In this document: in pieces, positions 8,460 through 15,430 of the stretch
Layout of the letters: each line of letters begins with the position of its first letter
How positions within the stretch are numbered: the first letter of the stretch is position 1
IMG/VR virus record: IMGVR_UViG_3300050821_000084
Location: 1 to 22,371 of that record
DNA: 22,371 nucleotides
Direction: 5' to 3' (one strand)
Origin: a virus
Notes under the pieces: generated by a model
The model's input: the letters and a program-made list of their open reading frames with translations, nothing else
What the model was told of the DNA's origin: nothing
The model's database searches: none
Position numbers and translations under genes: made by a program

Positions 8460-8922
8460 TAGCGGCTCGCTGCTTCCTTCTCGCGTTCAGCAATGCGTTG
8501 GGACTGTTCAGCCCACCAGATTAATTCCCTGCCGGTCAGGCCCCATGCATCATGCGGCCCCCAGTGCCAGAAGCGAGTCAGGTCTGCGATGAGGTCTCGC
8601 CATCCTCCGGGGTATCTTTCAGTATGGCGGACAAAAAACTGAAGGCCTCCTTCAGTTGGCTGTTGCGCAATTCCAGCACGACTTCGCGCGGGACCTTGGC
8701 CACGGCGGCGATTAGTGCAATCTGGTAGCGCCTAAACATGTATGCGGTGGGATTAGGCACATTCAATTCAAGCTCGGCGCGCTCCAGCATCTTTGCCGTC
8801 GGTTCCTCCAGGTGCAAATTGGTGAACCGTTTCTTTTGAAACGTCACGTCGATGTCCATGTCCAGCGTGGCCGGAAGTTCCGGCTCGCTGACATCCGCGA
8901 ACTCACTGTCCATGATGTCCAT
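8459..8922 (-). CDS. Frameshift fusion of tail assembly chaperone (gp41-like plus P2 GpE-like), 154 aa
   Basis: Ribosomes that slip -1 at 8632-8638 leave the gp41-like frame after 97 codons and read 57 more codons to a TAA at 8459-8461. I translated the new frame by hand: it has no early stop. It begins VRHTERYPGGWRDLIADLTR and continues FWHWGPHDAWGLTGRELIWW, ending in a charged helix. The WHW-P...L-W-A-Q...I pattern is that of the P2 GpE family. This region has no start codon with a convincing ribosome binding site of its own, and it would otherwise be a 119-base hole in a tightly packed operon. The product is the equivalent of lambda gpGT or P2 E+E', which recruits tube subunits to the tape measure. 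Its stop overlaps the tape-measure ATG. Confidence 0.82.
8578..8922 (-). CDS. Mu gp41-like tail assembly chaperone (unshifted form, 114 aa)
   Basis: This small acidic protein lies between tube and tape measure, the place of the tail assembly chaperone (lambda gpG, P2 gpE, Mu gp41). The core VTFQKKRFTNLHLEEPTAKM followed by ELNVPNPTAYMFRRYQIALI is typical of the gp41/gpE family: a short beta hairpin then a helical bundle. The N-terminal 20 residues are acidic and probably disordered. The ATG at 8922 has GGAG nine bases upstream, overlapping the end of the tube gene; a second ATG at 8913 is too far from it. Ordinary termination at 8578 gives this form. A minority of ribosomes probably shift into the longer form. 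Confidence 0.9.
   Translation of the reverse strand: MDIMDSEFADVSEPELPATLDMDIDVTFQKKRFTNLHLEEPTAKMLERAELELNVPNPTAYMFRRYQIALIAAVAKVPREVVLELRNSQLKEAFSFLSAILKDTPEDGETSSQT
8632..8638 (-). other. Programmed -1 ribosomal frameshift site, T TTT TTG
   Basis: The minus strand reads T TTT TTG with codons 96-97 of the chaperone (TTT TTG, Phe-Leu) in the zero frame, exactly the X XXY YYZ layout needed for simultaneous -1 slippage. After slipping, both tRNAs pair with TTT TTT and reading resumes at 8631-8632 in the frame of the GpE-like extension. The same T6G heptamer is the known slippery site of phage P2 gene E. A possible 9-bp stem with one bulged A (8624-8632 pairing with 8594-8603) follows at once; a downstream structure of this kind often stimulates shifting, although here the spacer is shorter than usual. 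Confidence 0.82.
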
Positions 8923-8925
8923 GGA

Positions 8926-9291
8926 TTATGACTCCGATACGTCGATACCATCGAAGCGGACCTGGAAGGTCCCTTCTGCGGCTCGCACTTCCAGCGCAGC
9001 GGTGTTCCACATGTTGGAACCGCCGACCACCTTGCCATTGGCCAGCGTCACCAGGACCTCTACGCAGCGCATGTCGTTGAAGTCGCCCACCGTGATTTCG
9101 CCGCTGTCTCGCAAGGTTGCCTCGATGAAGCCCTGGATGGGAACCTCGCTGAAGCCATGCACGCTATCGAGGCCGACCAGCGTTTCCCGTTTCCACTTTG
9201 CAGGCGACCAAGTGACATCGCTGACAACCATGTATGCATTGCCGTCGATGGTGACGCCGGTAATACCGGCAAGCCGTTCACATGCAGCCAT
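8926..9291 (-). CDS. Mu gpM-like tail tube protein
   Basis: This 121-residue protein is the tail tube subunit of the Mu gpM family, forming stacked hexameric rings inside the sheath. It has the family's length and pattern: RLAGITGVTIDGNAYMVVSD, VTWSPAKWKRETLVGLDSVH, FIEATLRDSGEITVGDFNDM and the C-terminal strand FQVRFDGIDVSES. The ATG at 9291 is preceded by AAGGGGG five bases upstream, starting within the stop of the sheath gene. Sheath-tube-chaperone order is that of Mu and P2. A strong ribosome binding site suits a protein needed in many copies. Confidence 0.92.
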   Translation of the reverse strand: MAACERLAGITGVTIDGNAYMVVSDVTWSPAKWKRETLVGLDSVHGFSEVPIQGFIEATLRDSGEITVGDFNDMRCVEVLVTLANGKVVGGSNMWNTAALEVRAAEGTFQVRFDGIDVSES

Positions 9292-9301
9292 CGTTACCCC
9301 C

Positions 9302-10774
9302 TTACGACTTGCGGAACTGAAGCAGGATTGCGATCTGCCGGAGCTGATTGACCAGATCGACCGGCGCGAGAATCTTCACCAGACCGTTGCCAGCATCTTC
9401 CACCACAACCGACTTGGCGAAGGTGCTGCTGTTCTGGACATAGCCGCCAGCTTCCAGTGCGCGGTATTCGCTGATCACTGATGCGCGGATCATGGACGGG
9501 TTCACGCAGTTGGAACCGGCCAGGATGACGGTCTGATCGCTGACGAGCTTCTTGCGGGCATACCGTGTCAGCAGGTAGTTCGACAGGTCACGCGCCACGA
9601 ACATCAAGCCATACATGGTTTCAACGTCCAGGTATGAGTCATCGTTCGCGCCGGCTGCGTTCTTCTGGTAGGTCGTGGCCATCCGTTCCAGGATCACCGT
9701 ATCGTCGTCGCCGACGCGCGTGCTGCTTAGACCGTCATAAAGCAGCGTGTTGCGCTCCCCGAGTGTCCAGCGATCAGGAACCGGCGGCGCTTTCAACGTG
9801 GTGTTGATGTATTGCAACGGCAGACCTGGATCGACGCGCAGGCTGGCAGCCGATGCCGCGCACACTTCTGTCGCCCATATCCAGACCGGATCAGGCGAAC
9901 CATTGAACGGCATCACCGACATATGCTGGTCATTGCGTTGCAGGCCGAAGGCAGTGCATTCGCCCAGCGTGCCCCGGAAGGCAGCAAACGCGCCGCCATA
10001 GATCATCTCCTGCCAGGACCAGCGGCCAGACGCATCAGACAGGAAGCCTTGCAGGGCGTTTAGTGATGCCGTGTCGTTGTAGGGCAGACAGATGAAGTCG
10101 TAAGGCTGCGAAGACAGGTTCGCCAAGCCGTTCGCGAGCGAGGGGTTAGCAGTCCCGCCAGCCATGGCTGCAATCGTCACTGTCAGACCGGCAACCGGAT
10201 ATTCGCCGCCTGCCGTTCCCAGATAGTTCTGCTGAACCTGGATGTCGTTGCTCGCAAGCCCTTTGTTCTTTGCGGTCAGCGTGACCACGCCAGTAGCCGC
10301 CGCAGCGGTCACGGCAAGGTCAGGATTGGCAGTGATGGCAGCCGCCAGGGCAGCCCCGGCAATGGCAGCCGTGTCGCCAAGGTTGACTGGTGCCTGAACC
10401 AGCACACCGCCGATGTAGATATTCAGCGTGCCTGGAGCGGTCGCGGTGCCGGCAAGCGTGATGGTGCCCACTGCTGCCTGACCGGCTGCATTGTCAGCCA
10501 GGGGCAGCATGTAGACCGCGCCGAAGGTATCAATCGACAGGTAGCGTTGCGCCATCTGTGCCAGGATTGATCCTTGACCGCATAAGGTCAGGACCTGCGC
10601 CACGCTTTCAATCAGGACAGGAACATCAGGCGTTGCGTTGCCGGCTGCGGTGATCTGCCCGATGAGCAAGGTCTTTTGCAGGACCTGCGACGTGTTGGCT
10701 TGGCTCGGGTCCATTTCGACATAGACGCCGGGGACCCGGTTGGAGCTTGGATAGTAAGTGAAGTTGATACCCAT
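9302..10774 (-). CDS. Mu gpL-like contractile tail sheath protein
   Basis: This 490-residue protein is the contractile sheath subunit of the Mu gpL family. It begins in the family's way (YPSSNRVPGVYVEMDPSQAN), continues with KTLLIGQITAAGNATPDVPV, and has the central PYDFICLPYNDTASLNALQG segment and the C-terminal core (LMFVARDLSNYLLTRYARKK; LAPVDLVNQLRQIAILLQFR). An Ala/Gly/Thr-rich domain near residues 105-210 is probably surface exposed. Two in-frame ATGs exist. The one at 10780 overlaps the DUF2635 stop but lies only 2 bases from GGGAGG, while the one at 10774 lies 8 bases away, so I chose 10774. Confidence 0.93.
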   Translation of the reverse strand: MGINFTYYPSSNRVPGVYVEMDPSQANTSQVLQKTLLIGQITAAGNATPDVPVLIESVAQVLTLCGQGSILAQMAQRYLSIDTFGAVYMLPLADNAAGQAAVGTITLAGTATAPGTLNIYIGGVLVQAPVNLGDTAAIAGAALAAAITANPDLAVTAAAATGVVTLTAKNKGLASNDIQVQQNYLGTAGGEYPVAGLTVTIAAMAGGTANPSLANGLANLSSQPYDFICLPYNDTASLNALQGFLSDASGRWSWQEMIYGGAFAAFRGTLGECTAFGLQRNDQHMSVMPFNGSPDPVWIWATEVCAASAASLRVDPGLPLQYINTTLKAPPVPDRWTLGERNTLLYDGLSSTRVGDDDTVILERMATTYQKNAAGANDDSYLDVETMYGLMFVARDLSNYLLTRYARKKLVSDQTVILAGSNCVNPSMIRASVISEYRALEAGGYVQNSSTFAKSVVVEDAGNGLVKILAPVDLVNQLRQIAILLQFRKS

Positions 10775-10776
10775 CG

Positions 10777-10959
10777 TCATTCCCTCCCGACGCGGCGCGC
10801 TTCATCAGGCGCAGCCGGCGCTTCATTGGTCACGTCGCCATCACGCAGCCGGCGCAGCCAGAACGAATCACCGTCAGGAACCTCGCGGCCCTCTGCCGGC
10901 AACAGTTGGAAGTTGCGAGGATCGCGCACCGCACGACCCTCTACGGGATAAACCATCAT
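10777..10959 (-). CDS. DUF2635 family small protein (Mu gp38-position)
   Basis: This 60-residue protein has the compact DUF2635 pattern: VYPVEGRAVRDPRNFQLLPA, then EGREVPDGDSFWLRRLRDGD. Genes of this family commonly lie just upstream of the sheath gene in Mu-like tails, as here. Its function is not known. The frame is open upstream to 11070, but that extension overlaps the previous gene and has no matching content. GAAGGAG, starting in the stop of the upstream gene, lies 8 bases before the ATG at 10959, which fixes the start. It is presumably translated together with the sheath gene. Confidence 0.85.
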   Translation of the reverse strand: MMVYPVEGRAVRDPRNFQLLPAEGREVPDGDSFWLRRLRDGDVTNEAPAAPDEARRVGRE

Positions 10960-10972
10960 ATGCGCGACTCCT

Positions 10973-11578
10973 TCAGCATGGGTTGGCAGCAGGATCAGGC
11001 CACGGACCATTGGTCGGCGGTTGCGGATTGTCGCCGGTCGGAATTTGGATGACAGCGGCAGGCATATCACCAGCCGTTACCGGCGCTTTGAAGATGTCGA
11101 CCTCGATGCTTTCCAGCGGAATGCTAGGCGGCTGCACGCCATCCGCATCTGTGATCATCCAGTCAAGGCCGAACTCCCATTGATACCAGAGGCGCGCCCG
11201 GTCCAGGTCCAGGTATCGCGCGCCGGTAAAGGATGCGCCGCGCACCATGCGGCAATCACCAATGGTCAGGTTGAGACACGAGGCGAATATCTGTTGCTCG
11301 ATATCCTCGAAATTCATGGTCGGTGCCTGTCCGCGCCGGTCAGTTTGCGCGTCAAGTTCCACTGCGATGCCGATGCCCTTGTGGACTTGCTGGATTAGCC
11401 CGGTCCAGACCTGATTGGGATCTGCTTCCTGGCCAAGCGGCAGGACATAGGCAGCCGGCAGCGGCATCGACGTGTTGTAATTGCGCAGACCTGCATAGAA
11501 CTCGGCTGCGCCGGCAACACGTCCGCCGAAGATCGGCGCATTCGCCCGCAGTTGGGAGATGAATGCCGCCATGATCAC
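10973..11578 (-). CDS. Tail terminator-like protein (Mu gp37 position)
   Basis: This 201-residue protein lies between the HK97 gp10-like protein and the DUF2635/sheath pair, where contractile-tail phages encode the tail terminator or Mu gp37-like protein. Visible patterns are FISQLRANAPIFGGRVAGAA, the strand YVLPLGQEADPNQVWTGLIQ, the strand GIGIAVELDAQTDRRGQAPT, and the helix FEDIEQQIFASCLNLTIGD; this alternation of helix and strand is typical of phage terminator folds. The C-terminal 35 residues are Pro/Asn-rich. A GTG at 11578 overlaps the previous stop (GTGA) with GGAAG 8 bases upstream; an ATG at 11572 is the alternative. The role is inferred from position and general pattern. Confidence 0.72.
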   Translation of the reverse strand: MIMAAFISQLRANAPIFGGRVAGAAEFYAGLRNYNTSMPLPAAYVLPLGQEADPNQVWTGLIQQVHKGIGIAVELDAQTDRRGQAPTMNFEDIEQQIFASCLNLTIGDCRMVRGASFTGARYLDLDRARLWYQWEFGLDWMITDADGVQPPSIPLESIEVDIFKAPVTAGDMPAAVIQIPTGDNPQPPTNGPWPDPAANPC

Positions 11579-12111
11579 TTGGTCTGCTTCCAGGTCAGTG
11601 CCTTGGTCAATGCCAAGCGCACGCGGCGGTCAATCTCGGTGTGTTCCTGATCCATCACACGATCCAGGAACGGGCGCGGCTCCAGCACCCGCTTGGTGTA
11701 AACGCCTTTCGCGCGCACGCGCCGGCCAGTGCGCCGGTTGATCGGCATCCTGGTGCCAGGATTGCCGCCACCGTGCGCGCCGGCTTCCAGGAACAGCGCG
11801 TAATACTGACGAGCACGCACGGCGAAGCCTTCGCCGCTTGCATATACGTATGTCTTCAATGATCCGCGCAGCGTGTTGGTAGGCGATGCTGGCGGCTCCC
11901 CTGGCGCACTGGCGCGGTATGCCGGCGCGGCTGGACGGTATGCCGTTGCACCGTGCTTGCCATACTGCCGCCCGCCGCCGTTCCCCTTGTTGATCAGGCG
12001 TGCCGTCTTGGTCTTCACATCATTGCCGGCTGACCGCATGAGCTTTTTAAGCTCGCGCTTGTCCAGCGTGACGCCGCCCCAGTTGGTGACGGTCAGCTTC
12101 AGGTCGCTCAC
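11575..12111 (-). CDS. HK97 gp10-like neck / tail completion protein
   Basis: This 178-residue basic protein resembles the HK97 gp10-like family of neck or tail-completion proteins, which sit at the head-tail joint. Supporting features are an N-terminal helix (KRELKKLMRSAGNDVKTKTA), a central Pro/Gly-rich segment (SAPGEPPASPTNTLRGSLKT) of the kind found in these proteins, the strand pair FAVRARQYYALFLEAGAHG, and the C-terminal EPRPFLDRVMDQEH (RPFL is a typical family motif). It is rich in Arg and Lys. It starts with GTG at 12111, overlapping the upstream TGA (GTGA). Its neighbours fit the role. Confidence 0.82.
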   Translation of the reverse strand: MSDLKLTVTNWGGVTLDKRELKKLMRSAGNDVKTKTARLINKGNGGGRQYGKHGATAYRPAAPAYRASAPGEPPASPTNTLRGSLKTYVYASGEGFAVRARQYYALFLEAGAHGGGNPGTRMPINRRTGRRVRAKGVYTKRVLEPRPFLDRVMDQEHTEIDRRVRLALTKALTWKQTK

Positions 12112-12563
12112 GGTGCAGCAGCCGCGCCGTCATAGGGTTCGGTCAGCAGGTCATTGCGCGTCGCGTCGCTGTCATCCGGCGTGGTCCTGCTGCGCTCTAG
12201 TTCGCATTCCAACTGGATGAAGCGTTTGCGGCCGGCAATCTCCATTGACCGGCGCACCCGGTAGACTTCGCTGCGCAGGCTGCCATCCGGGCGTTGCGTG
12301 GTCCTGACCACGACTTCGATGGTGCTCGGGTAGTCCTGCCAGCGGATGAAGATCATGTGCGTGGTCGGCGTGTCGACCTGGACCGACTGGTAGAAGGTCC
12401 CCGGTCTGGTCGCCTGGATGTCAGCGTGAACGGTTGCCAGCGGGACAAGGCTTTCGGTCAACGCCAGATCATCAGCCGGGGCTTGGTCGCGGCGATACAA
12501 CGTCACGAGCCAGCGTAGCGAGCCTATAGACTGCGCCAGAGCGCCTGACGGGTTATCCGGCAT
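12108..12563 (-). CDS. Head closure / head-tail adaptor protein (SPP1 gp16 type)
   Basis: This 151-residue protein resembles phage head-tail joining (head closure) proteins, a small beta-barrel that plugs the connector after packaging. Seen are IGSLRWLVTLYRRDQAPADD at the N-terminus, ATVHADIQATRPGTFYQSVQ with the FY element usual in these proteins, THMIFIRWQDYPSTIEVVVR and YRVRRSMEIAGRKRFIQLEC. The His-X-Ile-X-(Y/F)-R-W-like strand and the late RF-LEC strand are typical. The ATG at 12563 lies 3 bases after the connector gene stop. Gene order portal-side connector, closure, gp10, terminator is standard. Confidence 0.87.
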   Translation of the reverse strand: MPDNPSGALAQSIGSLRWLVTLYRRDQAPADDLALTESLVPLATVHADIQATRPGTFYQSVQVDTPTTHMIFIRWQDYPSTIEVVVRTTQRPDGSLRSEVYRVRRSMEIAGRKRFIQLECELERSRTTPDDSDATRNDLLTEPYDGAAAAP

Positions 12564-12566
12564 GGT

Positions 12567-13199
12567 TCAGCCTGCGAAGGTCCACAGCCTGTGTGGACCC
12601 ATCAGGAGCGCCGCAGCGGCGGGCATTTCTGCTGATACGTCGCCCCGCTGTTCGTAGAGGAAGGCGGTCAGCAGCAGGATCGCATGCCGGATGCCCATCG
12701 GGACGGCATCAGGATCGCCGTCGTCGTATCCGGCTGTATAGTCGATGATCATGGACTGCTGCGGGATGCGGGGCAGAAGCTGCGGCTTGACGGCAACGTA
12801 TCCAGGTTCGACCGCCAGATTCAGGTCGTAGTCGTCAGGATCGGCAACCTGCATGTTGCCCAGCGCGCCCCAGGTGATCTGTTCGACTGATTGGCAAGGC
12901 GCACGCGGTAGCTCTATCGGTCGTTTGACCAGCGGTGGCCAGTTTAACGGGAAGACGATTAAGCTCTGTGGCACGAGCGGCGTGGCGGTTGGCGGCGGTG
13001 CCCAGGTGACGGCGAATTGCAGCTTCTGCGTGAAGATTGCCCGGTTGAGATATTGCTCGGCCCACTCGCGTGCGCTGGTCACATACATGGCCAGCAGGTC
13101 ATCGTCATAGTCCGCGTCGATCCGGCAATGCTTACGCGCAAGGTCTGTCGTGACCGGCTCGGTTGTCGGCGGCTGGATGACACGCAGCGCGGCATACAT
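12567..13199 (-). CDS. Head-tail connector protein (HK97 gp6 type)
   Basis: This 210-residue protein matches the HK97 gp6 / SPP1 gp15 family of connectors that form a ring beneath the portal. The N-terminal helical part is characteristic: EPVTTDLARKHCRIDADYDD followed by LLAMYVTSAREWAEQYLNRA. The beta middle (IELPRAPCQSVEQITWGALG, then DDYDLNLAVEPGYVAVKPQ) and the final helices (PMGIRHAILLLTAFLYEQRG) complete the fold. The start is an ATG at 13199, a few bases after the preceding TAG. The length is at the long end of the family, as is common in proteobacterial phages. Confidence 0.9.
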   Translation of the reverse strand: MYAALRVIQPPTTEPVTTDLARKHCRIDADYDDDLLAMYVTSAREWAEQYLNRAIFTQKLQFAVTWAPPPTATPLVPQSLIVFPLNWPPLVKRPIELPRAPCQSVEQITWGALGNMQVADPDDYDLNLAVEPGYVAVKPQLLPRIPQQSMIIDYTAGYDDGDPDAVPMGIRHAILLLTAFLYEQRGDVSAEMPAAAALLMGPHRLWTFAG

Positions 13200-13202
13200 C
13201 GG

Positions 13203-13415
13203 CTATTTCTTGACGATGCCAGCCGGTGCTGTCTGGCGGGCCGGCGCGTTCGGGTCGTGCGGTACCATCAGGTTCAGCGGCGTGGCAAGACGCTTGGCTG
13301 CAAGGTCCTGCGCGGCTGCCATGGGCACGGCGATAATCTCACCCTGATTGTAGTGCTGGAAGCGCCGCAGCGTTCGCATGCTGACGAGCGTGCCATTGGT
13401 ATACGACTCACTCAT
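13203..13415 (-). CDS. Small hypothetical protein of the head module (70 aa)
   Basis: I do not recognise a named family. The gene has a clear ribosome binding site (GAAGGA, 7 bases before the ATG at 13415) that begins in the stop of the Ig-domain gene, so it is probably real. The protein is 70 residues and ends in Lys-Lys. Its segment FQHYNQGEIIAVPMAAAQDL resembles the N-terminal YNPGEVASFTAGEKQVLADK of the Ig-domain protein upstream. This short helix-forming pattern (YN-GE...A..L..k..) recurs in small phage proteins encoded after major capsid genes. A minor head protein or capsid-connector accessory is a guess. Confidence 0.75.
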   Translation of the reverse strand: MSESYTNGTLVSMRTLRRFQHYNQGEIIAVPMAAAQDLAAKRLATPLNLMVPHDPNAPARQTAPAGIVKK

Positions 13416-13426
13416 TGGTCAGTCCT

Positions 13427-13828
13427 TCATTGGATGACAACGCCATTCGATGGCGGCGCGGCTGTTGATCCTGCTGCGTTGGTTGCCGTCACGATGCAGG
13501 TCCCGGTCAGTCCCACGTCGGCAACTTGCGTGGCATAGGTAGGCGAGTTCGTCCCGACGTTCACGCCGTTGACTCGCCATTGGTAGGCATAGCTGGTCGG
13601 CGTGCCGTTCCAGTTTCCCATCGTGCAAGTCAGATTGGACCCGACCTGTTGCACGGCAGGCACTGAGACGTTCGATGGCGGTGAAAGGATCACGCCCTTG
13701 TCGGCCAGGACCTGCTTCTCGCCAGCCGTGAAGCTCGCGACTTCACCTGGATTGTAGCTTGCCCAGTGCTGGCTGAAGGTCACGACCTGATCGCGTTGCG
13801 GGATGCCTTCCACCGCCATCACATACAT
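13427..13828 (-). CDS. Small head protein with C-terminal Ig-like domain
   Basis: This 133-residue protein follows directly after the major capsid gene. Residues 1-47 carry a small YNPGEVASF...VLADKGV motif. Residues 50-133 read as an Ig-like (bacterial/phage Ig) domain: VGSNLTCTMGNWNGTPTSYA, the hallmark YQWRVNG strand, TNSPTYATQVADVGLTGTCI and VTATNAAGST, with two Cys (in LTCTM and TGTCI) placed like an Ig disulfide pair. Ig domains on phage heads usually decorate the capsid surface and may bind sugars or mucus. The start at 13828 is set by AAGGAG 7 bases upstream, partly overlapping the capsid TAA; the frame is also open further up, but that region is capsid-coding. Decoration is an inference from position. 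Confidence 0.87.
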   Translation of the reverse strand: MYVMAVEGIPQRDQVVTFSQHWASYNPGEVASFTAGEKQVLADKGVILSPPSNVSVPAVQQVGSNLTCTMGNWNGTPTSYAYQWRVNGVNVGTNSPTYATQVADVGLTGTCIVTATNAAGSTAAPPSNGVVIQ

Positions 13829-13839
13829 GCTGCGACTCC

Positions 13840-15372
13840 TTATGCCGGATCGGTCAACGTAGGCGGTGGGTTCGCGCCGGTCGCCAGCGCCGGTCTGACG
13901 GCTGCCGCCTGCGACCACGTAGGATTGAGCGGCTGTGTCGTCCAAGGTGCCCCAGGCGATCCAGGAACGCCGGTAAAGGCCCAATCCTGCGTCAGCAGGA
14001 CCACCAGCGACTGAAGGTGACGCATGTTGCAATCATGCTCGGCAATCACCCTGAACAGCGATTGATCACGCTGGAAGGCACTCACCATCGACGTTCCATC
14101 ATTGTAGGCGGCAACGTCTGATGCATCCACGACCACGTTGTATGTGTCCGCGATGACGAAATCAGCCATGTCCACGAAATAGATTTCGGATGCCTTGGTA
14201 TTGGCACCCATGACAAGGTTCGTGGGTATCTGCTGCGTCAGCCGGATCGGATAGCCTTCCCACATGCCGCGCTCGATTTCGTCCTTCCAGTAGAAGCCGC
14301 CCACCTGATCGCGCGCCAGACTGATGAAGCGGGCAATCGTGGGTGCCATGATCCAGGTCGGCCGGATCATCCGCGACATGCCGTTTTGCAATGCCAGGAT
14401 GGCAGCCGACGCGCCCGACAGGATTGCCGTCAGTTGATCGCCTGGAGCCGGCGTGGCCGGCATCGCAGTCACTGTGATCAGGTTGGATGCCTGGACCAGA
14501 TGGCGCAGCCCGACCGGTCCCTTGTCAGTGCCATCGCCACGGATGAAAGCAAGGTCTTCGCGGCGTGCGATGGTCTGGACCAGATCATCGCGGACGATTT
14601 CTTCGACGCCAATCGGTGAACGGCGGATCAGGTCATTGCTGACCGGAACCATCGCCGTCAATTTCTTGGCGACGAAGTTGACATCATCGAACCGCTCTTG
14701 GCTGATCCCGATGTCGTCAAGTTCGTTCTGGTAGGCAGCAGTGGCACCGCCGGCCAGACGCGGGATTGTCAAGTTGCCCATCGGCATCCCGACTTCCATC
14801 GGGTTCGCGCCGCGCACTGCCGTCATGGCACGCAGAAGCTCGATCAGGTCCGCCATGAAATCTTGCGGAATGAGCGCGCCACCTTCGCCGGTCACGCCCG
14901 AGTTGAGCGCCCTGGCCACGATGTCATCACCGAAGCGGTTGGTCACGAACTCGGCTGCCTTCTCCATCGAGACATGATGGAAGCGGGCATGCAGCAGACC
15001 AATGACGTAGCGTGCTGCCTTGACGCCGCGCTTGTCCTTCAGACCGGCATCAGGATCGCGCTTGGCACGCGGCGGTGTCGTCGTGGTGCGCAGGCGGAAG
15101 CCGCCGCCCGGTTGCACGGTCTTGTCGTCATCGTCATCAGGATCACCCTCTGCGGCATCCTGTGCGCCTTCTGCTGCTGCCTGCATGGCAGCGGCGACAC
15201 GTTGCAGGCGCTGGTCAATGGCAGCCAGGGCAGACGACAACTGGTCGAACGTGCTTTGCTGCTCGTCTTCCGGCTTGTCATCATCATCGGCCTTCACAAG
15301 CTCGCCCATCTTGGCGACAATCTCGGAGCGCCGACGCTTCAGTTCGCGGTGTTTTTCAGACAAGGTGGCCAT
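13840..15372 (-). CDS. HK97-fold major capsid protein
   Basis: This 510-residue protein forms the head shell. The N-terminal 100 residues are the delta-domain scaffold: charged coiled coil (SEKHRELKRRRSEIVAKMGE), a DDDDK acidic run, and a Gly/Arg-rich hinge, normally removed by the protease. The mature HK97 fold follows: SGVTGEGGALIPQDFMADLI, the strand PMGNLTIPRLAGGATAAYQN, FVAKKLTAMVPVSNDLIRRS, FIRGDGTDKGPVGLRHLVQA and the C-terminal core KASEIYFVDMADFVIADTYN. A Pro/Gly-rich 30-residue tail extends past the usual end. The ATG at 15372 has AAAGGGA 8 bases upstream. The gene lies immediately after the protease, as in HK97. Confidence 0.95.
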   Translation of the reverse strand: MATLSEKHRELKRRRSEIVAKMGELVKADDDDKPEDEQQSTFDQLSSALAAIDQRLQRVAAAMQAAAEGAQDAAEGDPDDDDDKTVQPGGGFRLRTTTTPPRAKRDPDAGLKDKRGVKAARYVIGLLHARFHHVSMEKAAEFVTNRFGDDIVARALNSGVTGEGGALIPQDFMADLIELLRAMTAVRGANPMEVGMPMGNLTIPRLAGGATAAYQNELDDIGISQERFDDVNFVAKKLTAMVPVSNDLIRRSPIGVEEIVRDDLVQTIARREDLAFIRGDGTDKGPVGLRHLVQASNLITVTAMPATPAPGDQLTAILSGASAAILALQNGMSRMIRPTWIMAPTIARFISLARDQVGGFYWKDEIERGMWEGYPIRLTQQIPTNLVMGANTKASEIYFVDMADFVIADTYNVVVDASDVAAYNDGTSMVSAFQRDQSLFRVIAEHDCNMRHLQSLVVLLTQDWAFTGVPGSPGAPWTTQPLNPTWSQAAAVRPALATGANPPPTLTDPA

Positions 15373-15392
15373 GGTTCATATCCCTTTGTGCA

Positions 15393-15406
15393 GCGCGTTC
15401 CCGCGC
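15393..15406 (-). promoter_or_regulatory. Small GC-rich hairpin in the capsid gene leader
   Basis: The 58-base gap between protease stop and capsid start is the longest non-coding stretch seen here. In it, GCGCG and CGCGC flank a GGAA loop (GNRA type), forming a 5-bp stem just 5 bases upstream of the capsid Shine-Dalgarno. It could mark an mRNA processing or stabilising element, or be chance in GC-rich DNA. No run of T follows, so it is not a classic terminator. Confidence 0.3.
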
Positions 15407-15430
15407 AGTGATTGGTGGACGTGCGCGGCC

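Noticed and set aside
10960-11070. Upstream extension of the DUF2635 frame to 11070
   Set aside because: It overlaps the terminator-like gene, lacks family content, and GAAGGAG precedes the ATG at 10959 at the right distance.
13829-14032. Possible capsid-to-Ig -1 frameshift: the Ig frame is open through the capsid C-terminus and is in the -1 phase
   Set aside because: No X XXY YYZ heptamer occurs in the capsid frame over this stretch, and the Ig gene has its own AAGGAG 7 bases before ATG 13828.
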